Notes: generated from the letters alone by a model not told the origin. A stretch of 64,000 nucleotides of DNA from Spirosoma foliorum (GCF_014117325.1 NZ_CP059732.1:1302001-1366000); one strand, 5' to 3'; positions 1 to 9,029 are shown, numbered from the stretch's first letter. Made by a program: numbers and translations.

Positions 1-1294
1 GTTTGCCAAATCGCTTCCAAACAGCCTGCATGTACGCATCCAGTGATAAGTTCCGCTGACGTAATTCCAAGTCTAAGGCCAGCGCTACGGCAGCGCCATA
101 GAAGTAATATGACGTAAACATGTTGGGATAGTTCGAGCGGTCGATAGATGTGCCGGCATCAACAAAAACAGCGTGGCAACTCGCATCAATCGGCGAATAA
201 TAGGTGCCGCCTGGGGTTAATTGTTTGCTCGAAATGATTCCCGTTAGCGTATTCATGTACTCAGGAACGGGGGTGAAACCTGCCCGAGTCAGTAGCAGTT
301 CGCCGTAATATTGCGTAAACCCTTCGGCAAACCACAACTCGTAACTCATGTTGCTTTTCTCGAAGTTGAACGGTTCCAGTGTCTTAGGACGAATACGCTC
401 AACATTCCAGCAGTGAAAAAATTCATGAGCGAATACCCCTAATACGTGCTCTGGACCAGTGAACGCAATGGGGACGGCAATCATGGTCGAGTTGCGATGC
501 TCCATGCCATCGCCCCGAACATACGGATTCAGGTTGGCCAGAAAGGTATAACTCCCGTAATCGTAACTGGGAAATTCGCCATAAACGGCCTTGGCCTGAT
601 CGACGATACGGGCTATTTTCTTCGCAAAGCCATCAGCAGTAGAATCCGCTACTGCAGCTTCCAGAGCTACCCGAAACGTGATGGATTTGCCGTCGGTGTT
701 GGTGCGTTGCCACTCCTTCACGGCTAGCTTTCCAATCTTCGTAGGAGAATCCATGAAATACTGAAGGTTGGGAGCCGTGTACGTGTACTTGTCGGCCGTG
801 GGCACTAGCTGAGTAGCCACCACACCCATGTTCTCGCTGGGAAGGTTGAATTTGACCTCAATAGAACGTTGATCGAAGCCTTTGATCCACATGAATGTAG
901 CAGGCATGTTGATATGAATGCTTTGCGGATCGATACCCATGTAGGTACCATCGGGATAGTTGCCGAATAGCGTGTATGTAAGTTTAATGGTCCCTTTGTG
1001 AACGCCCACCGTATAAACATCGCCATCGGTTCGGGTGACGACCAGCGGCTGATTCTGTTCATCGACTGCCCGAACGTTATAGACATTCTTGCCGAATTCG
1101 TGGGTAGCGTACCGACCAGGCGACGAACGACTCATGCGAAACGTTGCCGCTTGCTTTGGCAATTCCGAAACAGTCAGTGTAATCTGGGCTTCGTGGTGGA
1201 TGGCGTTCGGAAAGGATACGTCGTACTTTATGGTCTGGGCGTTGCCGAAGTGAACAAACAGACAGGAAAGGAAGAGGAGAAATTGGGTTTTCAT
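1..1294 (-). CDS. M61 family metallopeptidase (glycyl aminopeptidase type), partial
   Basis: The reading frame is open from a start at 1294 to the window edge, so the C-terminus is missing. The N-terminus begins MKTQFLLFLSCLFVHFGNAQ, a signal peptide, so the enzyme is exported. The M61 zinc site is clear: HEFFHCWNVERIRP (near 393-434) carries both His ligands and the catalytic Glu, and WFAEGFTQYYGELLLTRAG follows with the third ligand. M61 enzymes are zinc aminopeptidases that often prefer Gly or Ala at the N-terminus. A PDZ domain usually follows the catalytic domain and would lie outside the window. The frame has no stop. It lies in the same direction as the next two hydrolase genes, but palindromic spacers separate them, so separate transcripts are likely. 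Confidence 0.9.
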   Translation of the reverse strand, partial: MKTQFLLFLSCLFVHFGNAQTIKYDVSFPNAIHHEAQITLTVSELPKQAATFRMSRSSPGRYATHEFGKNVYNVRAVDEQNQPLVVTRTDGDVYTVGVHKGTIKLTYTLFGNYPDGTYMGIDPQSIHINMPATFMWIKGFDQRSIEVKFNLPSENMGVVATQLVPTADKYTYTAPNLQYFMDSPTKIGKLAVKEWQRTNTDGKSITFRVALEAAVADSTADGFAKKIARIVDQAKAVYGEFPSYDYGSYTFLANLNPYVRGDGMEHRNSTMIAVPIAFTGPEHVLGVFAHEFFHCWNVERIRPKTLEPFNFEKSNMSYELWFAEGFTQYYGELLLTRAGFTPVPEYMNTLTGIISSKQLTPGGTYYSPIDASCHAVFVDAGTSIDRSNYPNMFTSYYFYGAAVALALDLELRQRNLSLDAYMQAVWKRFGK

Positions 1295-1311
1295 AGTGAT
1301 GATACGGTAAA

Positions 1312-1395
1312 TTTTCTTTGACAGGATTTACAGGATAAACAGGATTTCAAGAGCATACTAAAATCCTGTTCATTCAGTAAATCCAGTCGAAAAAA
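1312..1395. repeat. Imperfect palindrome of iterated ACAGGATT words
   Basis: The left arm repeats ACAGGATT/ACAGGAT about three times and the right arm repeats the complement AAATCCTG with a few point changes. T-rich and A-rich ends flank the arms. It fills the gap between the M61 gene and the esterase gene. A cleaner copy of the same family is at 62926-63010. It could act as a terminator. Confidence 0.75.
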
Positions 1396-1400
1396 CGCAG

Positions 1401-2234
1401 TTACTTTTTGAAACGCTCAAAGGCTTTGTAGACGGCCAGATGAAAAATGGTCGCGTGGTTTTCATCGGCAAAGTAGTGGAAATCGGATTTAAGGGTGCCC
1501 ACGGGTGCTTTTTTCAACATATCCATCAATCGGCCCGAGTCGGTTTCCATAATTTTACCTTCTTTCCCAACAGCGACAAAGACCATTGTCTTTTGGTGAA
1601 AACCAGCTTGGAGAAAGGCGGGCTGATGAGCCAGTAACGATTCGTTATCCCACCACAGACTTGGGCTGACAATGATATATTGATTGAATAAATCAGGCTT
1701 CTTAAATAGAATTTCAGTTGCTAAAAGCCCGCCCAGCGATTGACCAATGATGGTTTTATTGGGGTTGCTACTGTACTTCTTTTGAATGTACGGTTGTAGT
1801 TCCTTCTCGAGAAACGCGATAAATTTTTGCGAATGTCCGGTTGTTGGATAATCCTTTTTATCCTTCTCAATAGTGGTCGGGTAGGTGAAGTCGCGTCGTC
1901 TATCCACATTCGCAATGCCGACAACGATTGATTTGGGAAGTAAATTAACCCAGGAGAAATTAGCAAACTGAACCAACCCGGCTATATGGATGAAGTCTTC
2001 ATCGGCCGAACCATCCAGTAGGTAAATGACTGGATAGTTGGCCATCGAGTCTTTCGAATAGCCATCCGGTAAGTAGATGTTCAGCGTTCTGGTTTCCCCT
2101 AACTCCTTCGATTGAATGGCGTCGATTACTCCTAATACAAAAGGCTTTGTAGCTGGTGTACTTTGCCCAAGCGAAGGGTTGGCTAGAGCTGCGAACAGGC
2201 AAATGAGAAAGACAAAATGAAAGAATTTGGTCAT
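1401..2234 (-). CDS. Secreted alpha/beta-hydrolase, IroE/Fes-like esterase
   Basis: The 277-residue protein starts with a signal peptide ending near ANPSLGQ. It belongs to the esterase D/IroE-like alpha/beta-hydrolase group (PF00756, COG2819). The nucleophile elbow is GQSLGG with Ser166. A late His, in ENHATIFH near residue 260, is the likely catalytic His. Family members cleave ester bonds of siderophores, acyl sugars or small acyl esters in the periplasm. No siderophore genes are nearby, so the substrate cannot be named. Length is normal for the family. The upstream gap holds a nested palindrome, which argues against tight coupling with the M28 peptidase gene behind it. Confidence 0.85.
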   Translation of the reverse strand: MTKFFHFVFLICLFAALANPSLGQSTPATKPFVLGVIDAIQSKELGETRTLNIYLPDGYSKDSMANYPVIYLLDGSADEDFIHIAGLVQFANFSWVNLLPKSIVVGIANVDRRRDFTYPTTIEKDKKDYPTTGHSQKFIAFLEKELQPYIQKKYSSNPNKTIIGQSLGGLLATEILFKKPDLFNQYIIVSPSLWWDNESLLAHQPAFLQAGFHQKTMVFVAVGKEGKIMETDSGRLMDMLKKAPVGTLKSDFHYFADENHATIFHLAVYKAFERFKK

Positions 2235-2243
2235 GTCGAAGTC

Positions 2244-2358
2244 TGGCGCGGGTATTTACCCGTGCCTTTTAATTTAGTCAGCATTCGCTGACCACGAATT
2301 CTTGGTGCGCCAGTGAATACTGGCGATATAAAAAGGCACGGGTGAATACCCGCGCCAG
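2244..2358. repeat. Nested palindrome with arms CTGGCGCGGGTATT
   Basis: The outer arms start ctggcgcgggtatttacccg and pair with the complementary sequence ending at 2358, with a few mismatches. Inside are smaller hairpins (gtcagcattcgctgac; gccagtgaatactggc). Each outer arm also contains its own short inverted repeat (cgggtatttacccg). The whole can fold as a cruciform or branched RNA. It fills the gap between two minus-strand genes. Confidence 0.8.
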
Positions 2359-2370
2359 TAATCTATTAAT

Positions 2371-3933
2371 TTACCTAGCTACTTGTGCAGCAACGGCCTT
2401 TCTTGGAATTTTCTGATCCCGCATTGCTGCGTTGTAGACAAAGCTGGCAACAACTGTAGCGGCCTGTTTCAGATCATCGGGTTGTAGGTGATCGTAGGTA
2501 TCCATGTTCGTGTGGTGCGTACGCGTGTTGTACTCAATTCGGTCCTGAATAAACTGGAAACCTGGCAAGCCTACCCGGTCGAAAGACTGGTGATCCGTTC
2601 CGCCCGTATTTGCAGGTGTGATGGTTGTGGCACCCAGATCGTTAAAGGGTTTCAGCCATTGCTGAAAAATGGGACCAGCGGCCAGATTGCCCTGCAAATA
2701 GATTCCCCGAATTTTACCTGTACCGTTATCGACGTTAAAATAAGCAGCTATGTTCTCACCCTCTTTGGTCAACTTGTTGGTAGCCTTATCGACTAAATGA
2801 TTTGCTACGTAATTTTTGGAACCGTGTAATCCCTGCTCTTCACCGCTCCAGAGCGCAATCCGAATGGTTCGTTTGGGTTTTGCGCCAATGGTATTCAGAA
2901 TCCGAACGGCTTCCATCATGACCGAACTGCCAGCCGCATTATCGGTAGCGCCTGTGGCCGCATGCCAGGAGTCGAGGTGGGCACCGAGCATGACCACTTC
3001 GTCTTTCAGTTTAGGATCGGTGCCCGGAATTTCTGCCAGTACGTTATAGCCTTTGGTGTCGTCTTTGTAAAATTTGGTTTTTACATCTAGCTCCAGTTTT
3101 ACCGGAATACCGGCTTTCATGAGTCGGCAGAGCGTCATATAGTCTTCAACGGCTATCGAGAGATCGGCAAGATCATCGGGAGTTGCGCCCAGAGCCGCAT
3201 TAGCATAATCGCCACTGACGAACAGCGTTCCATCTTTACTAGTCTGTGTTGTGTTGAGCATCCCAATTGCCCCTTCCTGTTTCGCCAGTTTCCGCATTTT
3301 CTGATTAAATGCATTCTGCGTACGCATCGCCATAATCCGACTGCGGAAGGTCGTATCATTGGCTCCTCGTTGGGCTGGTGGCGCTTCATTCGCCATTTTC
3401 AGCAGGTCTTCATCGGTAAACCGATCGGCATCCGCTTTGAACGAAGGCATACCCTTGAACGATTGATCGAGCAGAATAACCTTGTTCTTAAGTTTAGTCC
3501 GGTAGCTTTCCAGCGCTGTCGTGTCGTTTGAACTGATATATAGAATATCGGCAGACTGTAGTTTGTTGGTGCTGCCACTCCAGGCTCGTGGTACGGCGAT
3601 GATTGTTTTGTAATAAGGAGCAGTCATTGCCAGATAGGAATGTTCCACTCCCCATCCTTGTCCCCATTCGCCCCAGGCTTCCAGACGGGAGTTCTGTAAT
3701 CCCCAGCTATTAAGTTTTGTTTTCGCCCAGTTAGCGGCTTTCAGGAAACCAGGGCCTTGCAAACGGGGACCGTTGACATCGGTTAGGTAGAAAGCTGTTT
3801 CCATAACCTGCGAGTGTTCCAGACCTTCTGTCCGAATTTTCTGGATCATGGTCATATCCAGTTTATCATCCTGTCCGTAGCTAAGCAGGGCAGTGCCAAG
3901 GAATAGACTGGTTAAGAGTAGTTTGTGATGCAT
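2371..3933 (-). CDS. M28 family zinc peptidase, secreted
   Basis: The 520-residue protein has a signal peptide (MHHKLLLTSLFLGTALLSYGQ). A PA-like insert may occupy the first half. The M28 catalytic core follows: GAHLDSWHAATGATDNAAG gives the first His and bridging Asp ligands, WSGEEQGLHGS gives the catalytic and ligand Glu pair, and GGTDHQSFD gives the last His. The fold is that of co-catalytic di-zinc aminopeptidases, usually periplasmic or surface enzymes releasing N-terminal residues. Length fits plasma glutamate carboxypeptidase-like members. All metal ligands seen are intact. The neighbouring M61 and esterase genes suggest a run of secreted hydrolases. Confidence 0.92.
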   Translation of the reverse strand: MHHKLLLTSLFLGTALLSYGQDDKLDMTMIQKIRTEGLEHSQVMETAFYLTDVNGPRLQGPGFLKAANWAKTKLNSWGLQNSRLEAWGEWGQGWGVEHSYLAMTAPYYKTIIAVPRAWSGSTNKLQSADILYISSNDTTALESYRTKLKNKVILLDQSFKGMPSFKADADRFTDEDLLKMANEAPPAQRGANDTTFRSRIMAMRTQNAFNQKMRKLAKQEGAIGMLNTTQTSKDGTLFVSGDYANAALGATPDDLADLSIAVEDYMTLCRLMKAGIPVKLELDVKTKFYKDDTKGYNVLAEIPGTDPKLKDEVVMLGAHLDSWHAATGATDNAAGSSVMMEAVRILNTIGAKPKRTIRIALWSGEEQGLHGSKNYVANHLVDKATNKLTKEGENIAAYFNVDNGTGKIRGIYLQGNLAAGPIFQQWLKPFNDLGATTITPANTGGTDHQSFDRVGLPGFQFIQDRIEYNTRTHHTNMDTYDHLQPDDLKQAATVVASFVYNAAMRDQKIPRKAVAAQVAR

Positions 3934-4183
3934 AAGCTTTAATTGTTAGGGGAGAACCCGAAGTTAACCGATTTACAGAAAGTGGTTGATTCTTCATCCT
4001 TATTTCTCACATTAATCAATATGGATTCATAGAAAAATCCTGTTTGTTGCTAATCAACCACTTGATTGACAAATGACTGAGAACGGGAAAAGACGAAGGT
4101 AATCGTAGGGTGTAGTTGAAAGATGATAACTTAGCAGCTTTTTAACGGTGGAATGGTAGCCTGAATGGACCGTTTTTGCACAC

Positions 4184-4732
4184 ATGAACACAACTGAAAA
4201 CCCCTGGCAGACGCTGAATTCGTCGGTCAAATATGAAAATCCTTGGCTGTCTATTCGGCACGAGGATGTGGTAACGCCTGCTGGTACTCCCGGTATTTAT
4301 GGTGTCGTTAGTTTTAAAAATAAAGCTGTAGGCGTGATTCCGATCGATGCCGACGGTAACACCTATCTCGTTGGCCAATATCGCTATCCACTGAACGAAT
4401 ATTCGTGGGAAATTCCCGAAGGTGGCTCGCCATTAGGAACCGATCCGCTTGATTCGGCCAAACGCGAATTGAAAGAAGAAACAGGTTTAGAGGCTCAGAA
4501 ATGGACAAAAATTGCCCGCATCCACACATCCAACTCTGCCACCGACGAAGAAGGTTTTCTATACATTGCTGAGGACTTAGTTCAGGGCGAACACGCTCCC
4601 GAAGAAACCGAAGATCTGCGCGTCTGGAAACTTCCTTTAGCCGAAGCGATTGAGATGGTAATGACTAGCCAAATTACCGATTCACTCAGTGTGAGTGGCC
4701 TGATGATCGTAGCCCGTTTGCGGGGAATCTAA
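4184..4732 (+). CDS. Nudix hydrolase, ADP-ribose pyrophosphatase type
   Basis: The 182-residue protein carries a Nudix box starting at PEGGSPLGT and ending in RELKEETGL. The RExxEExG core that binds Mg2+ is intact. The first Glu of the classical GX5E part is Thr here (GGSPLGT), a variation outside the catalytic REUXEE core. Such enzymes hydrolyse nucleoside diphosphates linked to another group, most often ADP-ribose or ADP-sugars, in the cytoplasm. It is divergent from the M28 peptidase gene and followed by the LysE gene after a palindromic spacer. Confidence 0.88.
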   Translation: MNTTENPWQTLNSSVKYENPWLSIRHEDVVTPAGTPGIYGVVSFKNKAVGVIPIDADGNTYLVGQYRYPLNEYSWEIPEGGSPLGTDPLDSAKRELKEETGLEAQKWTKIARIHTSNSATDEEGFLYIAEDLVQGEHAPEETEDLRVWKLPLAEAIEMVMTSQITDSLSVSGLMIVARLRGI

Positions 4733-4733
4733 C

Positions 4734-4833
4734 AGTTATAGAGTTATATAGTTGTAAAGTTATAGAGCAAGGGTTCATAATTACCACTTGTCAACAACTA
4801 TATAACGTTAAGGACTGTACAACTTTATAACTT
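4734..4833. repeat. Palindrome of iterated TTATAG/ATATAGTTG words
   Basis: The left arm (agttatagagttatatagtt…) and the right arm (…acaactttataact) are made of near-tandem copies of the word AGTTATA and its complement, separated by about 30 bases. It begins two bases after the Nudix stop codon and ends just before the GTG start of the LysE gene. A terminator or 5' leader hairpin is possible. Confidence 0.7.
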
Positions 4834-4840
4834 AAAATCT

Positions 4841-5479
4841 GTGTTCTTACCTATTCTATTTGGTTTTTTATTAGGCGTAGGCCTTTGTCTGACATTTGGG
4901 ACGGTGTTTTTTGCGCTGATTCAAAACAGTGTCGACAACGGTTTCCGCTCGGGGATGAAAATTGTTTTTGGGGTTATTGTCGGCGATATTCTGTTTGTAA
5001 CGGCGGCCTTACTGGGTACGGCTTTCATTCCCAAGGTTCAGGGATTTGAGAATATTATGGCTGCGGTAGGGGTGATATTTCTGGTCGCGATGGGACTGGT
5101 CAATATTCTGAAAGGTACGCCCCGCCTGGCCTATCCGAAAACACGATTCGGAAATTTTGTCTATTATTTCACAACCGGCTTCTTTCTGAACGCCCTCAAT
5201 CCAGTCAACTTTGTCGCCTGGGTAGCTATTGTGGCCTATATTCGTTCGCACCTGCACTACACCGATGCGCAACAATATGGATTCATGATTGCGGCTTTGG
5301 TTGGGGTATTTGCCACCGAAAGCGCGCTGGCTTATTATGCCAACCGACTCAAACGACTCTTTACTCCCCGTGTTGTCTTGATCTTCAATCGCGTAACGGG
5401 CGTCGTCTTCCTCATCGGGGCCGTTAATATTGCCTATACTCGTTTGCTGGAACCGCTCCAGAAAGCACTGAATTGGTAG
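4841..5479 (+). CDS. LysE/RhtB family amino-acid exporter
   Basis: The 212-residue protein has about six hydrophobic segments and the LysE-type N-terminus (GFLLGVGLCLTFGTVFFALI). A conserved segment FFLNALNPVNFVAW matches the NP-containing loop of LysE/RhtB translocators, which export amino acids or their analogues across the inner membrane. The start is GTG at 4841; no ATG lies close by in frame. Its stop is two bases before a perfect 37-base palindrome shared with the convergent GH3-type gene. The transported substrate cannot be told from sequence. Confidence 0.88.
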   Translation: MFLPILFGFLLGVGLCLTFGTVFFALIQNSVDNGFRSGMKIVFGVIVGDILFVTAALLGTAFIPKVQGFENIMAAVGVIFLVAMGLVNILKGTPRLAYPKTRFGNFVYYFTTGFFLNALNPVNFVAWVAIVAYIRSHLHYTDAQQYGFMIAALVGVFATESALAYYANRLKRLFTPRVVLIFNRVTGVVFLIGAVNIAYTRLLEPLQKALNW

Positions 5480-5481
5480 AG

Positions 5482-5571
5482 AAAGAGGTATGAAGTATGA
5501 TATAGGATGTATGATGTAGCTGACGCGAAAGCAATACATCATACATCCTATATCATACTTCATACCTCTTT
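5482..5571. terminator. Perfect 37-bp-arm palindrome of ATGATGTA words, bidirectional terminator
   Basis: Left arm 5482-5518 and right arm 5535-5571 are exact complements. Both consist of near-repeats of ATGATATA/GATGTATGATGTA. The loop is about 16 bases. It lies between two convergent genes, and the right arm contains the stop codon and last codons of the GH3-type gene, so it could terminate both. A diverged relative is at 7112-7180. Confidence 0.85.
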
Positions 5572-7104
5572 TAAAAAATTCTCCCACTCCTTAATCATGC
5601 CCTTTTTCAATACTCTCGGGAATTTGTTCTGACCGCCCATTTTGCCTTTAGATTGCATCCAGGCGTAAAAGGTCTGGTTGGGCAATACAGTCACGGTAAT
5701 GTCTTTGAGGGCGTGCCGACGTTCGACGGCGTAATCGTCGTTTAGCTCTTTAAGCTTGGCATCGATACGATTACGGAGGTCGTTGGCATCTACTTTATCG
5801 TCGGTACCGATATACCAGTTATGGGCAAACAACGTATCGTGCGTTACGCCTGCCACGGTAAACTCGCGAATCGAGATGCCCAGATCTTCCGAAACCATCT
5901 CGATGGCTTTGTTCATGTTATCGACCGAGAGGTGTTCTCCACACAAACTTAAAAAGTGTTTTGTACGACCAGTAATGACAATTTCGGCCCGTTTTTTATT
6001 GACGAATCGAATCGTGTCACCAATCAGGTAACGCCATGCTCCGGAGCAGGTCGACAGCAGAAGAGCGTATTCTTTACCCTCTTCTACTTCGCTGATCATC
6101 AGGGTTTTAGGTTTATCAACCAGTTCGCCATCGGGTGAGAAATTCTGTTCGTTGAACGGAATAAATTCGAAAAATAGCCCGTTGTTCAGGACCAGCTGCA
6201 TACCTTCGGCACTGGGGTGTGTTTGATAAGCAATAAATCCTTCGGAGGCCAGGTACGTCTCAATATAGGTAATGGGGTGGGAGAGGAGTTTCTCGAAACC
6301 CGCCCGATATGGCTCAAACGACACCCCCCCGTGGCAGAAAACCATCAGGTTGGGCCAGATATCATGAATCGTTTTGACCTTGTATCGGGCAATAATTTTC
6401 TCCATCAGCAACTGAATCCAGGCCGGTACGCCCACAACATAGCCAATGTCCCAGCTTGCGGCTTGTTCCGTGATTTCATCCAGTTTCAGCGCCCAGTCTT
6501 TTTCCTGGGCAATGTCGCGGCCGGGCTTGTAAAATCGTTCGAACCATAGGGGAATTTTACTGGCGGTAATGCCGCTAAGGTCGCCCTCGTAGTGACCTTC
6601 TCGTGCATTCAGATCGGTACTGCCGCCCAACATCAAACAGCCTTTTTCGTAGAGTGTTGAGGGGAGATTCTGGTACTTACCAAGGGTTAGAATTTGCCGA
6701 ATGCTCGTTCGTTGAATGGCCTTCGACATCGACTTCGTAACCGGGATGTACTTTGTCGAGGCTTCAGACGTCCCCGAGCTAAGAGCAAAATATTTTACCT
6801 TACCCGGCCAGGCCACGTTTTTTTCGCCAGCCAGCGTTTGTTTCCACCAGCCATCGAACATTTTGTTGTAGTCGTGGATCGGGACGTGCTGTTTGTATTT
6901 CTGATAGAATTCGCCCTCACTACCAAACTCAACCGAGCGGAGCAACTCATCGAAATGATAAGCCGTTCCGAATTTTGTGAACTGCGCTTTTCGGATGAGT
7001 TTACGGAAAACTTTGCGTTGCTGGCGAAGCGGATTAAACTGCCGAAGCCGAACGACATTCGATAAGCGAATGCCGTTTTTGAGCATACTACCTAATAGTG
7101 CCAT
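5560..7104 (-). CDS. GH3 family acyl-adenylating enzyme
   Basis: The 514-residue protein matches the GH3 auxin-responsive family in its bacterial form, a branch of the ANL adenylating superfamily. The ATP-binding P-loop-like motif SSGTSEASTKYIPVT lies near residue 110. Further conserved blocks are YLASEGFIAYQ and the hinge region YLIGDTIRFV. Plant members conjugate amino acids to acyl hormones; bacterial members adenylate unknown carboxylic acids. Length is normal. The last three codons and the stop lie inside the right arm of the downstream palindrome. SurE follows on the same strand after another palindrome of the same word family. Confidence 0.9.
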   Translation of the reverse strand: MALLGSMLKNGIRLSNVVRLRQFNPLRQQRKVFRKLIRKAQFTKFGTAYHFDELLRSVEFGSEGEFYQKYKQHVPIHDYNKMFDGWWKQTLAGEKNVAWPGKVKYFALSSGTSEASTKYIPVTKSMSKAIQRTSIRQILTLGKYQNLPSTLYEKGCLMLGGSTDLNAREGHYEGDLSGITASKIPLWFERFYKPGRDIAQEKDWALKLDEITEQAASWDIGYVVGVPAWIQLLMEKIIARYKVKTIHDIWPNLMVFCHGGVSFEPYRAGFEKLLSHPITYIETYLASEGFIAYQTHPSAEGMQLVLNNGLFFEFIPFNEQNFSPDGELVDKPKTLMISEVEEGKEYALLLSTCSGAWRYLIGDTIRFVNKKRAEIVITGRTKHFLSLCGEHLSVDNMNKAIEMVSEDLGISIREFTVAGVTHDTLFAHNWYIGTDDKVDANDLRNRIDAKLKELNDDYAVERRHALKDITVTVLPNQTFYAWMQSKGKMGGQNKFPRVLKKGMIKEWENFLKEV

Positions 7105-7111
7105 GTTTGTT

Positions 7112-7180
7112 GATATATGATGTAAGATGTATGATGTAGGCAGTAACGTTACTTTATATATCCTACATCATATATGATAC
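7112..7180. repeat. Imperfect palindrome of ATGATGTA words
   Basis: The sequence gatatatgatgtaagatg and the later cctacatcatatatgata form an imperfect inverted repeat around gtaacgttac. It shares its words with the perfect palindrome at 5482-5571, so the GH3-type gene is bracketed by two members of one repeat family. Confidence 0.7.
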
Positions 7181-7184
7181 ATAG

Positions 7185-7961
7185 TTAAAGTTTCCAATTC
7201 GTTAATTCGTCTAGCATGCCGTAGGCCGTCAGGTCATATTGGCATGGAACAATTGAGGTATAGTTATTGGCCAGGGCATATTCATCCGTGTCTTCGGCGT
7301 GGGTGTCGAAGTTGACAAAATCACCGGCAAGCCAAAAATATCGACGACCGTGCGGATCGCGTCGTTCATCGAAAACTTCCTGCCATTTGGCATTCGCCTG
7401 TCGACAAATACGGATGCCTTTCAGCGGCTCAGCCGTACGGGCCGGAAAGTTAACGTTAAGCGCTGTTCCTGGCTTTAGCCCTTTTTCCAGTACGTTGCGG
7501 GCAATGGCCAGAATGTGCTCATGCGTATGCGAAAAATCGGCCTGACGAGTGAAGTCGTTGAGGGAAAATCCGATGGCCGGAATTCCTTCAATAGCTCCTT
7601 CGATAGCCGCCGACATCGTTCCCGAATACAGAATGCTGATTGACGAGTTGCTGCCGTGATTAATACCGCTTACGACCAAATCGGGAGCACGGTCTTTTAG
7701 AATATGGTGTTTGGCTAGCTTCACGCAATCGGCAGGTGTGCCAGAGCATTCATAAGCAGGTATATCGCCGTAAATATCGGATGGGTAAAGGCGGATCGGG
7801 TTGGCAATCGTAATGGCGTGACCCATACCTGATTGTGGGCTGTTGGGGGCAACGACTACCACCGAACCCAATTGTTTCATTAATTCGGCAAGTGTGCGAA
7901 TGCCGTGGGCAGTAATGCCATCGTCGTTCGTAACTAATATTAAGGGCTTCTGATCAGACAT
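7185..7961 (-). CDS. surE: 5'/3'-nucleotidase SurE
   Basis: The 258-residue protein has the SurE metal-site signature: VTNDDGITAHGI at the N-terminus supplies the two Asp ligands, PQSGMG the Ser, and SGINHGSNSS the Asn. The following stretch YSGTMSAAIEGAIEGIPAI is strongly conserved in SurE. The enzyme removes phosphate from nucleoside 5'- and 3'-monophosphates and short polyphosphate in the cytoplasm, and is linked to stationary-phase survival in other bacteria. It precedes the GH3-type gene on the same strand, but the palindromic gap makes co-transcription uncertain. Confidence 0.96.
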   Translation of the reverse strand: MSDQKPLILVTNDDGITAHGIRTLAELMKQLGSVVVVAPNSPQSGMGHAITIANPIRLYPSDIYGDIPAYECSGTPADCVKLAKHHILKDRAPDLVVSGINHGSNSSISILYSGTMSAAIEGAIEGIPAIGFSLNDFTRQADFSHTHEHILAIARNVLEKGLKPGTALNVNFPARTAEPLKGIRICRQANAKWQEVFDERRDPHGRRYFWLAGDFVNFDTHAEDTDEYALANNYTSIVPCQYDLTAYGMLDELTNWKL

Positions 7962-8063
7962 AAAAATAAGTCAATAGTCATCAGTCGCAAGTTGAGCATC
8001 CTTCCGACTTTTCCTATGCAATACTACACAAATACGGGTGAAGATGTTGGGAGAAAGTCCAGA

Positions 8064-8909
8064 TCACTCTCGATGTCGCTTCTTAAACTGAAGAGGATTT
8101 TCGCCCGTAACACGCCGAAAAATCTTGTTGAAGTACGACAAACTCTCAAACCCACTGGCAAAACAGGCTTCGGTTACGTTATGGTCGAGCAGTAGTAGTT
8201 TCTGAGCCTGATTGATGCGGTACTGATTTAGAAACTGCGTGAATGTCAGTCGAGTCATCCGTTTCACATAACGACAAAAAGCGGCCGTGGTCAGGTTTGT
8301 TAACGCAGCTACTTCAGCCAGCTCAAATTTGCGTTGGTAATTATCCTCAATAAATTGATACAGCCGTTTCAGGCGTTGTTGTTCGCTCAAATTATACGCG
8401 TTTGTAATCGGTTTTCCATGTAGAGAAACAGCTTCCTGGCTCGTGGCTAACTGCTGAAAAATGAGTAGCAAGGCCATCAGTCGTTCAAAGGGCGGGCGAT
8501 TCGGAAGGCTTTCCAGTTGCTCACCAACCAGCCGTTTTGTTTCTCCATGAAAAGAAATGCCCGCGCGTGCCAGCTCGAATAGGCGAGCAATCGCGGCAAA
8601 CTCCGGTGCCTGCCCAAATAGGTCACCCAGAAACGTTTCTTTCAGTTGCACAACCACTTTTCGGTGCTCAGTTGTCACGCCATAATCGAAGTTGAGATGC
8701 GGAATATTAGGGCCAATAAAGACCAGATCGCTCCCCTCATAGCGCGAAATGTGATCGCCTACATGCCGGGTACCGTTGGCCCCAGTGATGTATACAATTT
8801 CATATTCGGGATGGTAGTGCCACAAAAAAACATCGTTTAATCGGGGCGTTTCCAGAATGTGAAATGAACTGTCAGCGTCAGGGCTGATTTGTTCCAGAGC
8901 GATCTTCAT
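8064..8909 (-). CDS. AraC family transcriptional regulator with cupin-like N-terminus
   Basis: The 281-residue protein has an N-terminal cupin-like sensor (WHYHPEYEIVYITG) and a C-terminal AraC/XylS DNA-binding domain of two helix-turn-helix units. These are LAEVAALTNLTTAAFCRYVK and, further on, NVTEACFASGFESLSYFNKI followed by the typical GENPLQFKK end. It is divergent from the phytanoyl-CoA-type dioxygenase gene across a gap holding a 31-bp-arm palindrome, so that gene is the natural candidate target. The inducer is unknown; the cupin pocket suggests a small molecule such as a sugar. Confidence 0.9.
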   Translation of the reverse strand: MKIALEQISPDADSSFHILETPRLNDVFLWHYHPEYEIVYITGANGTRHVGDHISRYEGSDLVFIGPNIPHLNFDYGVTTEHRKVVVQLKETFLGDLFGQAPEFAAIARLFELARAGISFHGETKRLVGEQLESLPNRPPFERLMALLLIFQQLATSQEAVSLHGKPITNAYNLSEQQRLKRLYQFIEDNYQRKFELAEVAALTNLTTAAFCRYVKRMTRLTFTQFLNQYRINQAQKLLLLDHNVTEACFASGFESLSYFNKIFRRVTGENPLQFKKRHRE

Positions 8910-8935
8910 AAGGGTTTTGATTCAATAGCGAAGCG

Positions 8936-9029
8936 TTTTTGTCATGCTGACGATAGGAAGCATCTTGAGGTATCCTATTAAATAAGTTGGGGTAATTTAA
9001 GATGCTTCCTATCGTCAGCATGACAAAAA
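8936..9029. repeat. GTCATnCnGACG-family palindrome, copy 1
   Basis: Arms 8936-8966 and 8999-9029 are perfect 31-base complements, starting with five T and ending with five A. The arm reads ttttt-gtcatgctgacgat… The same design recurs at 14382-14465 and 32512-32597 with different but internally compensated bases. It sits between the divergent AraC and dioxygenase genes, so here it is not at a gene end on either side. Confidence 0.88.
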
